Source: Oscarella lobularis
Taxonomy: Eukaryota; Porifera; Homoscleromorpha; Homosclerophorida; Oscarellidae
DNA length: 64,000 nt
Direction of reading: 5' to 3'
NCBI RefSeq assembly: GCF_947507565.1
Contig: NC_089184.1
Location: 434,001 to 498,000 of the forward strand
Position numbers and translations under genes: made by a program. This document shows positions 1 through 16,036 of the stretch, one piece after another; the stretch's first letter is position 1, and each line of letters begins with the position of its first letter. The notes under the pieces were generated by a model, which was not told the DNA's origin, made no database searches, and saw only the letters and a list, made by a program, of their open reading frames with translations.

Positions 1-3000
1 GAGCCTTCGATCGGCCTTTTTGGAGGACAGTCGATCGCTGGAGACGCTCCCGTTGCCAACGGAGACGTCTCAGAGCTTCTTTGACGGAAGCCAAAGTCAC
101 AATCTGACCACCTTGTAGTAGAAAAAAAAATTAGATTATAACCCTTGACTCGAAAGTCGCTCACCTTCGTCAGTAGCGGTCTCGTAGCTTTGAAATAACG
201 GCTAAAACAGACGAGATACTCTTGCAAAAGACCAAACATTGGCCTTATATGTGCGTACCAGATCCAAATGAGCCGTCAATAATTCGGATTTCAGCGGAGG
301 AGGACCTGCCTGTGACACCGTTCTTGTGCCAGACGGCCTCCCGCTTCCCGGACTCCGCCTCGACCCGCCGTCCGGCGTGCCAAACGCGAATTGAACGTCG
401 TCGTTGCCGACGTCGGACTTTTTTCGTCTTCCCGTCACCGCGACGAGACTCGTTTCGGCTTCCATGGCCGGTTGAACGCAACAGAGTAGGAAAAAGCATC
501 GCAGTATCAGCTGAGTGCAGGCAACGTCATATGACGTCGCGCTCGACTCGCCGCTGCGCAGTTCGACGAGTTTGTAACGAGTCGCGAAAACGTGTTGGTA
601 CACGTGGAAGAGACCACGTCGCTGCCTAAAAAAATAACCTAATTTCCTTATTTAATTAAAAATCAATAAAAATTTACTTCTGTTGTTCATCGTTGTCAGC
701 CAAATTGCAGTGTTTCAAGCAGACGGCGAGAAGGTGACGAGAAGCCGAAGTCAAGAGAGAGTCTTCGTCCTCTGCCGTTTCTAATTCTACAAAAAAACGT
801 TTCACTTTGCTTACTAGAGATTCTTCGTCAGTGCACCTCGATTTTTCGCCCACGTTAGCATTGATTCCCACAGGACGTTGGATTGATCGTAGTCCTTTCC
901 CAATGCGAGGGAAAGAAGGAGTTGGCTATTGTCGAATAAGGGCTGAACGCCGATTTCAACAGCACTGGACCAAGCGGAGCTAAGAACTGAGTAAGAAGAA
1001 ATTCTAACTAAAAAAAAGATCCTTTGCATTTTTGTCTTTCCTTACTCTGTCTTTTTAGGTCCGAAGAAATGCTCTCTAACCCGTTTCCGAACAAATGCGA
1101 TCCGAGCCATCGTTGCGCTTGCCGTTCCTCATCTATCACCGCCAAATCGACGCCCATTCCGTAGATCAAACGTCCGACGAGAAGACTGCACATTCTCTCC
1201 ATATCGAAAAACCAGAGCCACGATCGCCCGTCGCCGTCCGACGACGACGACAATTTGGACCAATGATAGACGGGTTCTCCGAGCTCCGTTTCCTCGAGTT
1301 CGTCCGCGACGCCGCTCAGTTGGCTCGTCACTTGATTAATCTCGAAGAGAAGATGAATGCAGGCGGGGAGAAGCGATTGGAAGCGTTTGAGAGGCAAGAG
1401 ATGGAGACCGTGAAGCAATTGGGAGAGAAGAGAGCCGACTATGGACTCTCGAAGAATACCTAGTAAATACGAGTGTAATTAATAATTAATTTGTCGCGCG
1501 CCTGCGCATTTTTTTCTAACGAACGTTCGATATTCGCTGCTCCGGATAGGAGACCGTCAACGGATGCGACCAAGATGTCCCCAACGCACGAAAAGAAGAC
1601 TTCGACGTGATTTAGAAACAAATCGATGCTCGGATCATTCTAGAGGAGAGCGATATTACGTATACAATGCATTATACGAAGGTTGGAGTATCTTACGTCC
1701 AAGCTGGTTGGTTCAGCTGTTAAACAAAAAGCGAGGAAATGACGATGAGTGAGACTGAGGAGGTCGGCGAGACGAGATGGCGTAGCGCTTCCTCGTTCGA
1801 GCGTCGAACTCGGCGCCGTCGAATTTTCGCGTTTTAGCAACTGTTGCACTCGTCCTTCCTTCGTGGTAGACACAAAAAACGAGTAGAGAACAAGTTTCGG
1901 CTCGTTTCTCACCGTGTCTATGCAGAGATTTTTAAGGATTGTCTTCAGAAGGGCCGGCGCGTGAGAAGAGGGCGTTTGATCGGGCGAGTTTAAGCCGAGC
2001 AGCTGCAAGACGTGATCGCTTTCGCGAAGACTTTCGAGAAACGTGTCCAGTTGCATTTTCTAGACAACTCGGAAACTGCGACGTCGACGAAGGCGAACGA
2101 CTTCTTTCTCACCTGTCCGGCCGTAAGAGCGGCCCAGCTGCTGACTCCGCGAGGAAGCAGATTGAGAACCAATTCGACTCTCTCCTCAAGCGGCGGAAGA
2201 AGAGCTGTCTTACCGGCTCCTATCACTTGGCACACAGCCTGAAAAGAACACATACGTTAAAATCCATTTTTTCCCTCTAGTCTACCTGAAGGACTGGTTC
2301 CGATAGGGGCAAGTCAATGAGATGAAACAAGAGTCGGCGAAGTTGATCGATTTCGGAGCCATAAGCAGCCAAATCGACTCCTTTCGTCAAGGCTTCAAGC
2401 AGAACGAAGTGAGCTCCGTAGATATTCAGACAACTGATGACAAACTCTTCTTTCGCACTGGGGAAAAAAAATATCCAGTTTTTTTATAAGACTAGTCGAA
2501 ATTTTAATTTTCCAAACCTGTTGCCGTGAAAAGGTCTCGCCAATTCGTCGTTCGTCAAAGAGGTGGCATACTCGTTCAGCAAACGCCGAAGTATGCCAAA
2601 CGTTTCCGGTCGCAAATCAACGTAAAAAGGAACATACGTCGCCAAGCCAACCCTAGAAAAAAAACAAAACAAAATTATACACGTTACACATTCCCGAGTT
2701 TCTTACCTATGTTTCGACGGGGCTGTCCACGCGATGCTGTGCGACGTTCCCGCGCTAATGCGCTGCACGTAAACGCCATCTAGTCCTTTAACTTGGGACG
2801 GTGTCGAAACGGGGCCCGTGTCCGTTCCCTGCCCGCACTGTCCCATCGTATTGCTACCCCACGCATAAACCTCGCAGTCTAAGCGATCAGGAAAACGTTC
2901 AGAGACGAATACCCGAGGTTTTTTCTACCTTGCGTCAAAGCGAGACAGTGGTTGTCCCCACACGATACGTCGAGGATGCGTAGGTGAGAGAGAGTCTCTA

Positions 3001-5390
3001 GAATCGTCGGCGTGTAGATCGGCCCGCCCGGGACGCACATGCCTCCACCCCATATAAAAACCTTACGAAATCGTCTATTATAATTCTAAAACCTCAAGCG
3101 CTGCCCTACTTTTCCTTCCGAGGACAAGGCGATGCCAAATTGACTTCCGCAATCGATTTTGCGTACGACAATACCGGACAAACCTTCGACGACCTACGAT
3201 TTGTCGTAGGGAGGGGGGGGATCGTGGTCTCGTATTTTTTCTCACCTGCGGATGACAAACGCGGCCCTGACTCATTCCCAGGCCGAGTTTGCCGCTCTCT
3301 GAACTTCCGAACGCCCACGTAATCATCCCGTTTTGCGAAACGGCGAACGTCTGCGCACTGCCGCACGCCACTGAGCCAACGGATTTGATAGCGGACACGA
3401 GAGTGGGCGACGTGCGACCGTTGAGATCGCCGAGACCTGAAAAAAAAAAAAAGAATGAGAATAGCGGCGAAGGACGTTGTGTCGTGTGAAAAAAATTTCA
3501 CCGAGACGGCCAAAGTCCCCTTCGCCCCACGTGTATAATTCTCCCGCGTTCGTCACCGCTGCACTGTGCCTATAGCCGGCGGAAACGGAAACGACGACCT
3601 TAGGGGGCGAAGAAAAAAAAAGACAAATTTATAGATTTTTTTTTTGATTCTAGCGTCGTTTCACTTTGTCGTGAAGTGCCGCCACGAGTCGCGGCGATTT
3701 GCATGGAGATCGATTTCCGTGGCCAAGTTTGCCGTAATCGCCTTAAAAAAAAAAAGAAAGACACCTTCTACTATATATAAGAGATTATAATTTCCTTACC
3801 GTCTCCCCAACTATATACCTGTCCCGTGCTCGTTATCGCCATCGAATGACCATCCGATCCTTTCGACGACGAAACGAGACTTACAATGACGTCATTCAGT
3901 CCGAACGTCGTTATCAATTTCAGCTGCGTTTGACTGCCAGAATCGCCCAAACCCAATCGTCCGTAGCTGCCCTTTCCGCAAGCCGACACGTCGCCGCGAG
4001 ACGAAACGGCGAACGTGCAATACTGGCCGGCTTCGAGCTGAGAAAGAAAATTAAATTTCCATCTCGTTATTGATTTATTTACCTCTGCGTATCCACTAAA
4101 TGCCTTTGAGCGTCTTGCGCTTGTTACTTTCTCTTGGCAGCCCTCTGTCAGCTGCCCACTGCTATTGCTTCCCCAAACGTACGTTTCATAGGAATCTGGT
4201 GATGATACAAAGGACGTGTGAGCCATTAGAGTCGGTCCTTCCTTTCCTGAAGAGCTAGTAGTGTATTGTCCTGCCTGTTTTGCAATCTAAAAGAAAAATC
4301 GAGACATTTTCATATGCGTACGCGTGTTCTATACTTCTTTTAGAAGCAAACAGGCTGCATCACATAGATCTATAGTATCATTGGTCTCAATAAGAGGCTC
4401 ATTGCTTCTTTCATTCTAAAAAAGATAATTACTAATTAATTAATGATTAATTAACACGTGATTTCTCACGTCTAATTTGGAAATTCCTCCTATGACGCCA
4501 CGCAACAATTTACCAGAAATGACATCATCCCCATCCGCCTTATCTTCTCTAAAATTGCGACTTTTTAACGCCAATTCAATCCAATTAAGAAAAAAACAGA
4601 GCGATCCGCGCTGCAAGGCCATCTGCAAGAGCAACTCCAAAGCAAGCTGTTGGCCACGCCCATCCGCAGGGGACTCCGGCCCGACCATCTCAGTCAAAAA
4701 CCCGGTCACTTTCTCCAAACTCAAAACGCCCAATTCCGGCAACTTGCTCTTACTCGAAAGCGAATTCGGCGGCAACGAGCCCAAGACGGCGCTCGCCGTC
4801 TCGAGCACGCTGTCGCATAGCAACGCGCCGCTCGTCTCGCGTCGACTCCACGTTTGCTTGAGTAGGGAAAAGAGAAGCGAGAGGCCCGTGTGAACGCCGA
4901 GTTCGACGAGCTGTTCGTTCGCCGTTTTCGCCGTTTTCACCGTCGCCGCCGGATTCTTTGCGTCGGCGTTCGACGATCGCGGCGTCGGGCGACGATTCGG
5001 CGTGCGCGTCGACGTCGCCTTTTCGCGTTTCGGGCGCTTGCGCGCGGTCGCGGCGAGAATTTTGCGCACGAGTGTCAAGCGCTTGTGAAAATTCCACGAA
5101 AACGGGGTCGACGAGAGCGCCCAGCGGCACCATTCGCGTTGATCGGTTAGTAGGGAGTCGAGATGGTATTCCTTTTCGTCGTCGTTCGTCTCGTTTTGTT
5201 CGTATTCGGGTCGTTGGGACGGTTTTCCGAAAAACGACGGATCTACGGTCGTTCCGAGATCGCTTTGTTCGATTAGACGCTCGTACAATGATTCGGCTGC
5301 TTCGTAGTTGACAAAAAAGTCCGAGCTTTCGTTTGCCCACGATCCAGTTCCGTATTCCGTTTTCTTCAGTAACGGGAGGCTGGCAGCCAT
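1..5390 (-). CDS. HERC1: HERC1-like giant E3 ubiquitin ligase, N-terminal part (gene runs off the left edge)
   Basis: Giant HECT/RCC1 ubiquitin ligase family; only the N-terminal third or so is in the window, split by many short introns. The first exon (4440-5390) starts at the ATG at 5390 and carries the HERC1 N-terminal signature, including a block reading GVHTGLSLLFSLLKQTW and later QRGSLCFFLNWIELALK. RCC1 (beta-propeller) repeats follow from about 4226 to 2700, with VWGSNSSGQL, CGKGSYGRLGLGDS and YTWGEGDFGRLG motifs. Exons at about 2250-1000 (e.g. LPPLEERVELVLNLLPRG) match the helical region after the first RCC1 domain. The SPRY, WD40, second RCC1 and HECT domains would lie left of the window. 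A TGACGTCA motif sits 23 bp upstream of the start. Very confident of the family; HERC1 rather than HERC2 rests on the N-terminal block. Confidence 0.93.
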
Positions 5391-5505
5391 GTTGGAATAT
5401 CCTGGTTGTACATGACGTCAAAAGAGCGTAGCGCGCGTGATTAAGAAATTAACTCAAACTGAGTTCAGAAACATTTTGAAATATATGTCCTCTTTGCATC
5501 TTCAT

Positions 5506-7335
5506 CTACTTTTTTTCTGGTGATAGAACTGTCAGTGTGGCTTTTACTCCCAAATGATCAGATGCAACTTCGTCACTGAAAACAGAATAGTATAACTTAT
5601 ATTGAAAAAAAAGTCGATATTCAATACGTACTAACGAACACCGTCGTCTAATAAATCAACCTCCTCTATAGAAGCTTTTCCATCCAAATCAACGAGAATA
5701 AAGTCAATCTAGAAACCAGAGCTAGTCATTATTCCACATCTGCAAAGCGTTGATGCTCACTCTTTTAACTAAATTATCTTCTAGTGTACTAAAAGTCAGT
5801 CCATGATCTCTTGGCTCGTTTTCTCTATACGCACCTGGAGCACCGGGCCTACACATACGAAGAGAGAGAGCAAGGAGTACAAAGTAAATAATTGCTTCAT
5901 TACCTAGGTTCAGCGTGTAGTGTTGTCCACGCATCTACGAGTCCTTTCATTTTAGTACCATTTATGGATATTTTACCAGTCAAATATCTATGGCATTTTT
6001 TTATTGCGAATTAACTGTTTTTTATAGATATTTTGCTCTGTACCTTATGGAATCAGAATGAGGTTCAGCGTTCATGTCACCCATGAGCACCTTGGGCCCA
6101 CTGTGCATTTTCATAAAATTGCCAATCTCAATAACACTCCTATACGAACATAAAAAAACTAACCTGTACATAACAAAAGCGTTTCTTACGTAAGTCTAGA
6201 ACGTTCACTCAGAGATAAATGCGTTACGTATACGTGAACCTATTACAAAAATAATTATTGGTATGTGTAATATTTGCTACACACTGAGCCAAGCATTGGA
6301 GTCTTCACTTCCGCGTGAAGGCAGATTCTCTGGTGAAAATCTGCCGAATCTTTAGAATTTCTAACATGTAAACATTGTCATTTTTTCAAACCAGTGAATC
6401 GATAGTCTACCTGGGAAGAAGGATATAGCTATGATTTACGATAGGATATCTAGAAAAAATGGCCACGCCTTCCTCAACGCGGCCAAACTTTTCGACGGGA
6501 TACAACATGGCAGGCTGATATACGTACTACAAAAACAAATTATTAATTAAAAATTTTGCACTGTTCTTTGTCTTCTCACCTGATACTGCTGAAGTTCTAA
6601 TTCGAGATGATGAACCTGACTAGGGCCTTTATAATTCCGTTGAGAAAAATCATAGCGAACTTCTTGAAATCCAAAAATATCCGCGTTACTAGATCGACAC
6701 AGCTAGAGAATACATGTGCCCTAGAGAGGATTATAGATCCTACGTGTTTTTCTCACTTTTCCAAATTGTCGCAACCTGATGCCGTCTTCGTAAGAATTAA
6801 AATTCCACAAATTATAAGTAGCCAAAGTAAGCGTATTATGATTTGCTCCTTTCTTAAATAATTTGCTCAATAGACCACTATCCTGATCGACGTCATCACA
6901 GCCGTCGTCAGAGCATTCTTCCCCGTCTCCAACGGATTTATCTTTATCAAAATAATATGTGTGCTGATAAATGTGAAAGGCCTTTTCTCGATCTTTCGTT
7001 GCTACAACATTGTGCACGTGCACTCCGTCTCGTGTCGGCCACAGGAGAGTCAGCGCGTAAAGAAGCCCAAAAATGACAAGTCGCTTCTGTCTCGTCAACT
7101 GACCACCATCAGATGTCATATCAGTGACATGCGTATAGGCAGCAGTACGACTATCACGAGTCCAATGAAGTTTCTACAGGTGTGGTGATCAATGGCACTA
7201 AAATATGCATGCGTCTATAAGAATAATATTCCTTACCATCTTTCTAGGATCGGTTATTGTAGGAGACGCGGGTTTGCCCGTTTCGTCGAAAACGATCGAT
7301 GAGTCGCCGCGACGCAATCCATTCGCTGTGACCAT
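5506..7335 (-). CDS. Single-pass membrane protein with endonuclease/exonuclease/phosphatase (EEP) domain
   Basis: Spliced gene of the EEP (DNase I-like) superfamily. The N-terminal exon (ATG 7335) splices in frame to the exon at about 7119-7190, giving some 55 residues before one hydrophobic segment (LVIFGLLYALTLLW), so a type II membrane protein or signal anchor is likely. The catalytic fold then follows: TLATYNLWNFN, FGFQEVRYDFS, VLMGDMNAEP (the GDxN motif, about 6080) and the terminal SDH motif in VASDHLGVKA near 5540. An acidic, cysteine-containing insert (about 6880-6930) lies between the membrane segment and the domain. Stop TAG at 5506-5508. An in-frame upstream Met at 7383 is an alternative start. 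The substrate (nucleic acid, phosphoinositide or phospholipid) cannot be told from sequence; I do not recognise a specific named orthologue. Confidence 0.75.
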
Positions 7336-7648
7336 CTGAGACAGAGCGAATGGACATAGATAGATACAGGGCCCTGTTGGCATCTAGTCCCACCTCGACA
7401 ATCTCGACCAATTCTGGACTATTCGACGGTAGTGGCGTCCAAGGAGAGGATAGCATTTGTCCATATAAGATCGTTGATTCGAATAAAGGCGAGGGAGTGG
7501 GTGATCCTGTCGAGAAAGAGAGTGAGCGAAGTTTCGAAACTTCGTTGCTTTGTCTTACGAGCGAGCCCGAAGCAGAGTAAAAACGGCAGAGAACGAAGCC
7601 GCTGCATTTGTTTTTGCTTCCGCTTTTTGCCTATCCCGGATAGCTAGG
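7336..7648. promoter_or_regulatory. Head-to-head promoter region, EEP gene and exonuclease gene
   Basis: 313 bp between the two divergent start codons. No TATA box is evident. If the upstream Met of the EEP gene (7383) is used, the region shrinks to 265 bp. Function inferred from position only. Confidence 0.4.
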
Positions 7649-8691
7649 ATGAGGGCGCAACGTTTGAGCTGTTTTTTTCTTTCGTTCGGGCGAAAATCGT
7701 CGTCGCGCGATTTCTGCACGCCCCTTCGCGACTCGACGCCAAGCTGCGAGCCCAATTTCGGTCTATCCCGCAACGAAATCAGCCGATTGCCTCTCGTTTC
7801 GTTCCCGGGCAAAATTCACCTCGTTTCCAACGAGCAAGACCTGTCGTCCTCTCCCGTTCGCGACGCTCTCGACGAACTCGAAAACTCCACGACGCTGGGC
7901 GTGGACACGGAAAGCGCCGTATCGTTCAAAAAAGGCCAATCGCCCAAATTGGCTCTCCTGCAAATTTCGAACGACGAAACGGCAATCGCATTTCGCCTGC
8001 ACGCCTTCGCCGACCTTCCCCTACCCTTTCGACGCATCCTAACCGGCTCGGCGGTGAAAGTATTCCACGCGGCGATGGCCGAAGCGCGATGTCTCTATCA
8101 GAACTACGGCACCGATTTGTGCCACGTCGTCGACACGCTCGCCTTCGGGCAGCAACTCGACGCGCCTCTATTGAGACTCGTCGACTTGGCGGCCATCTTT
8201 TTGAATTGTCGCATATCGAAGTCGCGAAGCGTGCGCCTGTCGAATTGGATGGCAAGCGAATTGAGCCCGTTGCAAATTAGTTACGCGGCCACCGACGCTT
8301 GGATGACGAGAAAAGTTTATCTCGCAATGCGCAGGTGCAAAATTTGAAAAAAAATTAATTAATTAATGTGATTGGTGCTTTTTATAGATATGCAGATGAG
8401 CGAGGAATTTCCGTTCCTGCGCCTATGCAATCGTTCGTCGGTCATCTGGCGACGGGAAAAACGAAAGGACTTCGACGAATCGCTCGAGATTTGGGCATTC
8501 CTCTTCTAGTCGAACCCGCGACTCAGATCGAGGATAATGATGATGATGGCGATAGGGAACGAATTCTGGACGAACACTTACGGGAACATTGCGAAAACGT
8601 TGTCAAGAAAACGACGCTTCAAAAGTCGGATGGCACTTATGTGGTCACCACGACAACGACAACGTCTATAACTCACAAAAGCAATGACTAG
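7649..8691 (+). CDS. DEDDy-type 3'-5' exonuclease (WRN/EXD2-like)
   Basis: Two exons (7649-8334 and 8388-8691) encode about 329 residues; the junction restores the frame across a 53-bp GT-AG intron. Start chosen at 7649 because the upstream in-frame part is unlike the family and the resulting N-terminus (MRAQRLSCFFLSFGRKSS) is basic and aromatic, compatible with an organelle presequence. Exonuclease motif I is seen as GVDTES (Asp and Glu), and motif III as YAATDAW (Tyr and Asp). At the motif II position (about 8070-8085, HAAMAEARCL) a Glu stands where WRN-type enzymes carry Asp. C-terminal tail is Thr-rich and acidic. Likely acts on DNA or RNA 3' ends; exact orthology (EXD2, WRN-exo-like) is uncertain. 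Its stop lies 18 bp from the convergent NCLN stop. Confidence 0.8.
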
Positions 8692-8709
8692 GGGAATTTT
8701 ACTACAATA

Positions 8710-11105
8710 CTATGCCGTTTTGGGTTTATAGTGTAGGAGGACAAGGTTGCTAATTGTGCTAAATGACTAAAGAAAAAAAAGGAGATGATATTTTGATTAA
8801 ATAAATAAATAAATAAATGAAATTCACCTGAATAGCGTAGAAGACGACGAAAAGATAGCAAACTATACCGGCGGTGAGAAACAAATCGAAAAGCGCCGGT
8901 TTGACGCTGAAAAGAATAAATTTCGTTTTCAAATTTCTACACACAACGGATTTCTTACCTATACATATAGAGCTTTGTCTCCGCTATATCATAGAAAACG
9001 AATTCTGGTTCTCTACACCAAAAAATTCGGTAAAAGGGCAAGCTAACATTTTAAATAATAAATACTTTTTATCCGGCTTCGTTTGGTACCTCCTAACGTC
9101 CTTTACATGCTTAGCAAGAGTCTATAGGGAACACACTTAGGTAGGGGCACTTAGATTCAATGTTTTTTAAATAATGCACTTGTTCTAATGATGATAAAAG
9201 TGGATGATCTTTTCCTACCAGTTGAGCGGCGCGAGAAAACGACGACAGGTAGTTTACCCACGCTCCGACGTGTTCTTCGCTCACGCTATATTCATCGCCC
9301 AACAGGTGAAACGACTACAGAACGAGAAAACCCTTTAATCAATCAATTAATTATATAAAAACCCTTCTAACCTCGACATCTAAGTTAAATATGAGCCCGG
9401 CAAGGCCTTCAGCTAAAACGACAGTGTTCTCTTTCAAAACCCCCACATCGACGCTAAAAATAAAATACAATTTATTGATTATATTTATTTATTAGGTATA
9501 CTGTTTATCGAATATGGAGTATCCTTCGGCGTCCGAGTTTTCCTTCTGAGATATCGTCCCAGCGGGAAGTCGTTTCATGGAGAATGTCTCGTGTTCCCAT
9601 GCCAGTAGCTCATTGGCCAAATTGATTTTTTTGTGTACGACTGTAAAATTCATGGGTGGCTCATGCAAATCGGCGGCCTAAAAATTAGCCAATAATATTA
9701 ATTAACAATACGTAAACAATGAATAACAAACCCTTTTCAGATTCTACGTAAAATAAATTTTGATTGCATCACTACACATAATATTCCTTTTATTACTTGA
9801 ACTATGCTGGCTGGGATTCCATCCTTGGGAGGTTTTGACACGTGCAGATGAAGGGAATTTGATCCGCCAATTGTATCCAAACATAGAACATATTTTGCAT
9901 CCGTCAAAATTCCCTCTAATAAAAATTATTATTTATTTATTTAATTTTATTTATGTATTTCTACCGTTGGCTTCGTAGTCTTCTATCCATTTACGAGTTC
10001 CCTGATAATTGAATGCCCCTCCTCCAGACAAGAAGAACAGCAAATTGTATCTTCACGTAAAGAATTAATTTTATTTCAAAATCTGTCTGTGAGTACTAAC
10101 TGAGCTTGAGTTCTGGAATCAGCATAAAGACGCGAAAATAATCTTGCCAACTCCAACAGAGCAGCCACTCCACTCCCATTCGAATCAGCCCCAAAGGATA
10201 AACTCTATTAATTAATTAATTAAAATACCATGCAAAGATTATTTATTTATTTACGGGAGCAATTCCAAATGAATCGTAATGAGCAACAATGGCAATGGTA
10301 GGAAGATGATCTTCTATCCCACGCCCAATCAATTTACCCTATAAGATCCTAAAACTGTTGCCAATTACGTCGCCTCTCCTCCCACCTGAATGCTTGTTAT
10401 CAATGTATCTTTCTTGGGTTTTGATTCGGAGATATCCGATGTAGCTACTTGATAGCCATACGTAGAGAAAACATCAAGAAGAGCTACAAATAAATTTAGT
10501 CACTAATACATATTTTTATTATTGATGTTATTTTACCTGCTGCGGCTGACGATGCTTGATCTGCCGTTATAGCATGAGACACTTCCTCGTATATCTTCAA
10601 CACCGTTTCGTCATCGTACACAAAATATACGGGAATGTTGACGGGCTCCTCTTCTAAAATCTCTCGCTCCAAATCCATCCATTCCTTAGAGAGAACATTA
10701 TTAAAATTAAGGGTTTTGCTTTTCTACCTCTAAAAAGTCTTGAGACAGCTGCGAGAGGTTCTTGGGAACGATCACGACGATCGCTCCAGCTCCAGATATA
10801 GTCAATTCGCGAAATTTTTCCATCGTCAAATCGACGAGCAATATGAGAACGCAGCGTCGATTCAGCATCTTCGCCGAAGCCGGACGCGCCTCCATGTTGA
10901 TGTACGCGCTTCGGCTGCCTAGAAATGTACGTTGAAAAGCGGATACGGAAGCGATTGGTTCGAAGTGACCGTGTTGCGTGCCGTGGAGATCGAATTGCTG
11001 CATGCGAAACGCTGGGAAGTCGTGGACGCCGTTCACGCCGCGTATTGCGCCGAAAAGTAGCGCTGGAAGTAGACATATCTCGAGGAATTCGTCAATTCCG
11101 TACAT
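8710..11105 (-). CDS. NCLN: Nicalin, ER membrane subunit of the BOS/NCLN-NOMO-TMEM147 complex
   Basis: Multi-exon gene for nicalin, an inactive M28-peptidase-like ER protein that with NOMO and TMEM147 takes part in multipass membrane protein biogenesis. Start at 11105 gives [20 protein letters not shown], a signal/anchor segment, followed by [14 protein letters not shown] and [13 protein letters not shown], which match the nicalin N-terminal region. An intron near 10870-10930 interrupts the GTQHG/SRSAY stretch. The C-terminal part has [18 protein letters not shown] and the membrane segment [20 protein letters not shown]. The last small exon (8710-8766), spliced across an intron made of TTTA repeats, ends in a lysine-rich tail as in animal nicalins. 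Orthology is very confident; exact internal exon ends were not all resolved. Confidence 0.93.
8799..8818. repeat. AAAT microsatellite in the last NCLN intron
   Basis: Five consecutive AAAT units; on the minus strand it lies just after the 5' splice site of the last NCLN intron. Confidence 0.85.
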
Positions 11106-11177
11106 CGTGGTGCACGTGTTTACTACGAAGGGCGTGTCGTGCGCAGACACGACGATGCTCACGTGACAATCAGTGTT
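11106..11177. promoter_or_regulatory. Head-to-head promoter, NCLN and EFG1-like gene, with two CACGTG boxes
   Basis: Only 72 bp separate the two start codons. Two perfect CACGTG E-boxes are visible at 11113-11118 and 11160-11165. Role as a shared bidirectional promoter is inferred from position. Confidence 0.6.
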
Positions 11178-11843
11178 ATGGCCGAAATCGCCGTAGAGGA
11201 GCCAGATGAAGTCTCCATGGACGATTCTGACGAATCGAGCGACGATGCGATGGACGTCGCAGCGCCTAGATCGAGCAAACAGGCGAAGAAGACGAAGAAA
11301 GGGCAAAAGCAGAAGATCCGGGACATCAAACGATTACTAAAACGCGACGATTTGTCGGCGACAGTTCGACAAGCGCAGGAAAGAATGCTCGCCTTACTGC
11401 AGAACGAAGTAAAGGAGACGGATCGTCTAAAAAAATTCAAAAAAATGTCGAAAAAGTACAAAATGGTCAAATTTTTCGATCGACGAAAAGTGGCGCGAAA
11501 ACTCAAAGCGGCACGACGCCAAAAAACGGAAAACGAAGCGATGGAAGAACTAAAAAAGGACTACAACTACGCAGTCCATTTTCCCCTCGACAAAAAATAC
11601 ATATCCCTTCATCCCCCACCCAACGAAAAAGAGCGCGAAAAACAACTCGAAATTCGAGAGAATATCGACGAACTCGTGAAATCGGGGCAATTGGATGACG
11701 CGAGTATGGAGATATTAGAAGGAACGAGAAGAGAAAAGTCTCGCAAAAGAAGAGGATATGTGAGTCAAGGAGAAAAGGATCATCATATGAATAGCTCCCC
11801 TATAATGGACACTGATACTACTAAAGACGATTTCTTTATGTGA
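11178..11843 (+). CDS. EFG1-like rRNA-processing protein
   Basis: Single-exon gene for a 221-residue, lysine-rich nucleolar-type protein. It starts MAEIAVEEPDE with an acidic N-terminus, then a basic linker, then the EFG1 family core: KIRDIKRLLKRDDLSATVRQ, a coiled stretch, and KKYKMVKFFDRRKVARKLK. The remainder (PLDKKYISLHPP and an acidic C-terminus) also fits the family. In yeast, Efg1 acts in early 18S rRNA processing within the small-subunit processome; the same role is inferred here. The start at 11178 is preferred over an upstream in-frame ATG (11139) because the extra residues are unlike the family and it leaves a normal 72-bp divergent promoter. Converges on RIIAD1 with 35 bp between stop codons. 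Confidence 0.82.
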   Translation: MAEIAVEEPDEVSMDDSDESSDDAMDVAAPRSSKQAKKTKKGQKQKIRDIKRLLKRDDLSATVRQAQERMLALLQNEVKETDRLKKFKKMSKKYKMVKFFDRRKVARKLKAARRQKTENEAMEELKKDYNYAVHFPLDKKYISLHPPPNEKEREKQLEIRENIDELVKSGQLDDASMEILEGTRREKSRKRRGYVSQGEKDHHMNSSPIMDTDTTKDDFFM

Positions 11844-11878
11844 GCATGTATTTTATGGGGGTATCTGAAACTAATTAA

Positions 11879-12357
11879 TTAAATTGCTTGACTCATTTTT
11901 CGCGCTTTGAATACGTTCCTATGTTCCTTGACGTGTTCCTGGATAGAATCAGCCAGCTCCGGTTGACTAAAGTGCTCTAATAGATATCAATAATAATTTC
12001 ATACACTGTTTCTACTAAACTTGCCTGCGGCGAATTGTCGCACGTTTTCGGGTCGTTTTATCAAGACCTCTCTATTAATTTAGCAACATTGTATCATCAG
12101 TTCCCCGTATTATTTCTTACTTCATGAATCCGGACAGTAATAGAGTTACTTCAGGATGATTTCGAAGATACGCTTCGTTTTCTATTCGTGTTCGAATCTT
12201 GTTGTGCGAATTCGGCGTAAACAAAGTGGTTTCGAGGGCTCTCGCTCTTGAAGCTGACCTTTTTCTTGTCCAGTTTTGCCTGCTGTTCTTCTGTCAATGC
12301 TTTGGCATCATGATTTTCGACCGACTGTAGCCGTACGCCTTTCAACGGATCCGACAT
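11879..12357 (-). CDS. RIIAD1: RIIa-domain protein, RIIAD1-like
   Basis: Small three-exon gene for a protein of about 100 residues. Exon 1 (ATG 12357) encodes MSDPLKGVRLQSVENHDAKA and ALTEEQQAKLDKKK; the next reads IRTRIENEAYLRNHPEVTLL followed by LSGFMK; then VLIKRPENVRQFAAEHFS and a short basic tail. This matches the dimerisation/docking (RIIa) fold of RIIAD1, related to PKA regulatory subunits and to ciliary/sperm AKAP-binding proteins. The second-to-last splice site appears to be GC (CAG followed by GCAAGT), making a GC-AG intron; using it restores the family sequence. The gene is tightly packed: its start is 79 bp from the HSD17B4 stop and its stop is 35 bp from the EFG1-like stop. Confidence 0.78.
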
Positions 12358-12436
12358 CTCGATCTCGTTGTTTACGCATGTGCACTCGGTGAAAACCACG
12401 ACAACGTACACTCCCGGATACCAATAAAGAAAACAT

Positions 12437-16036
<3,600 letters not shown>

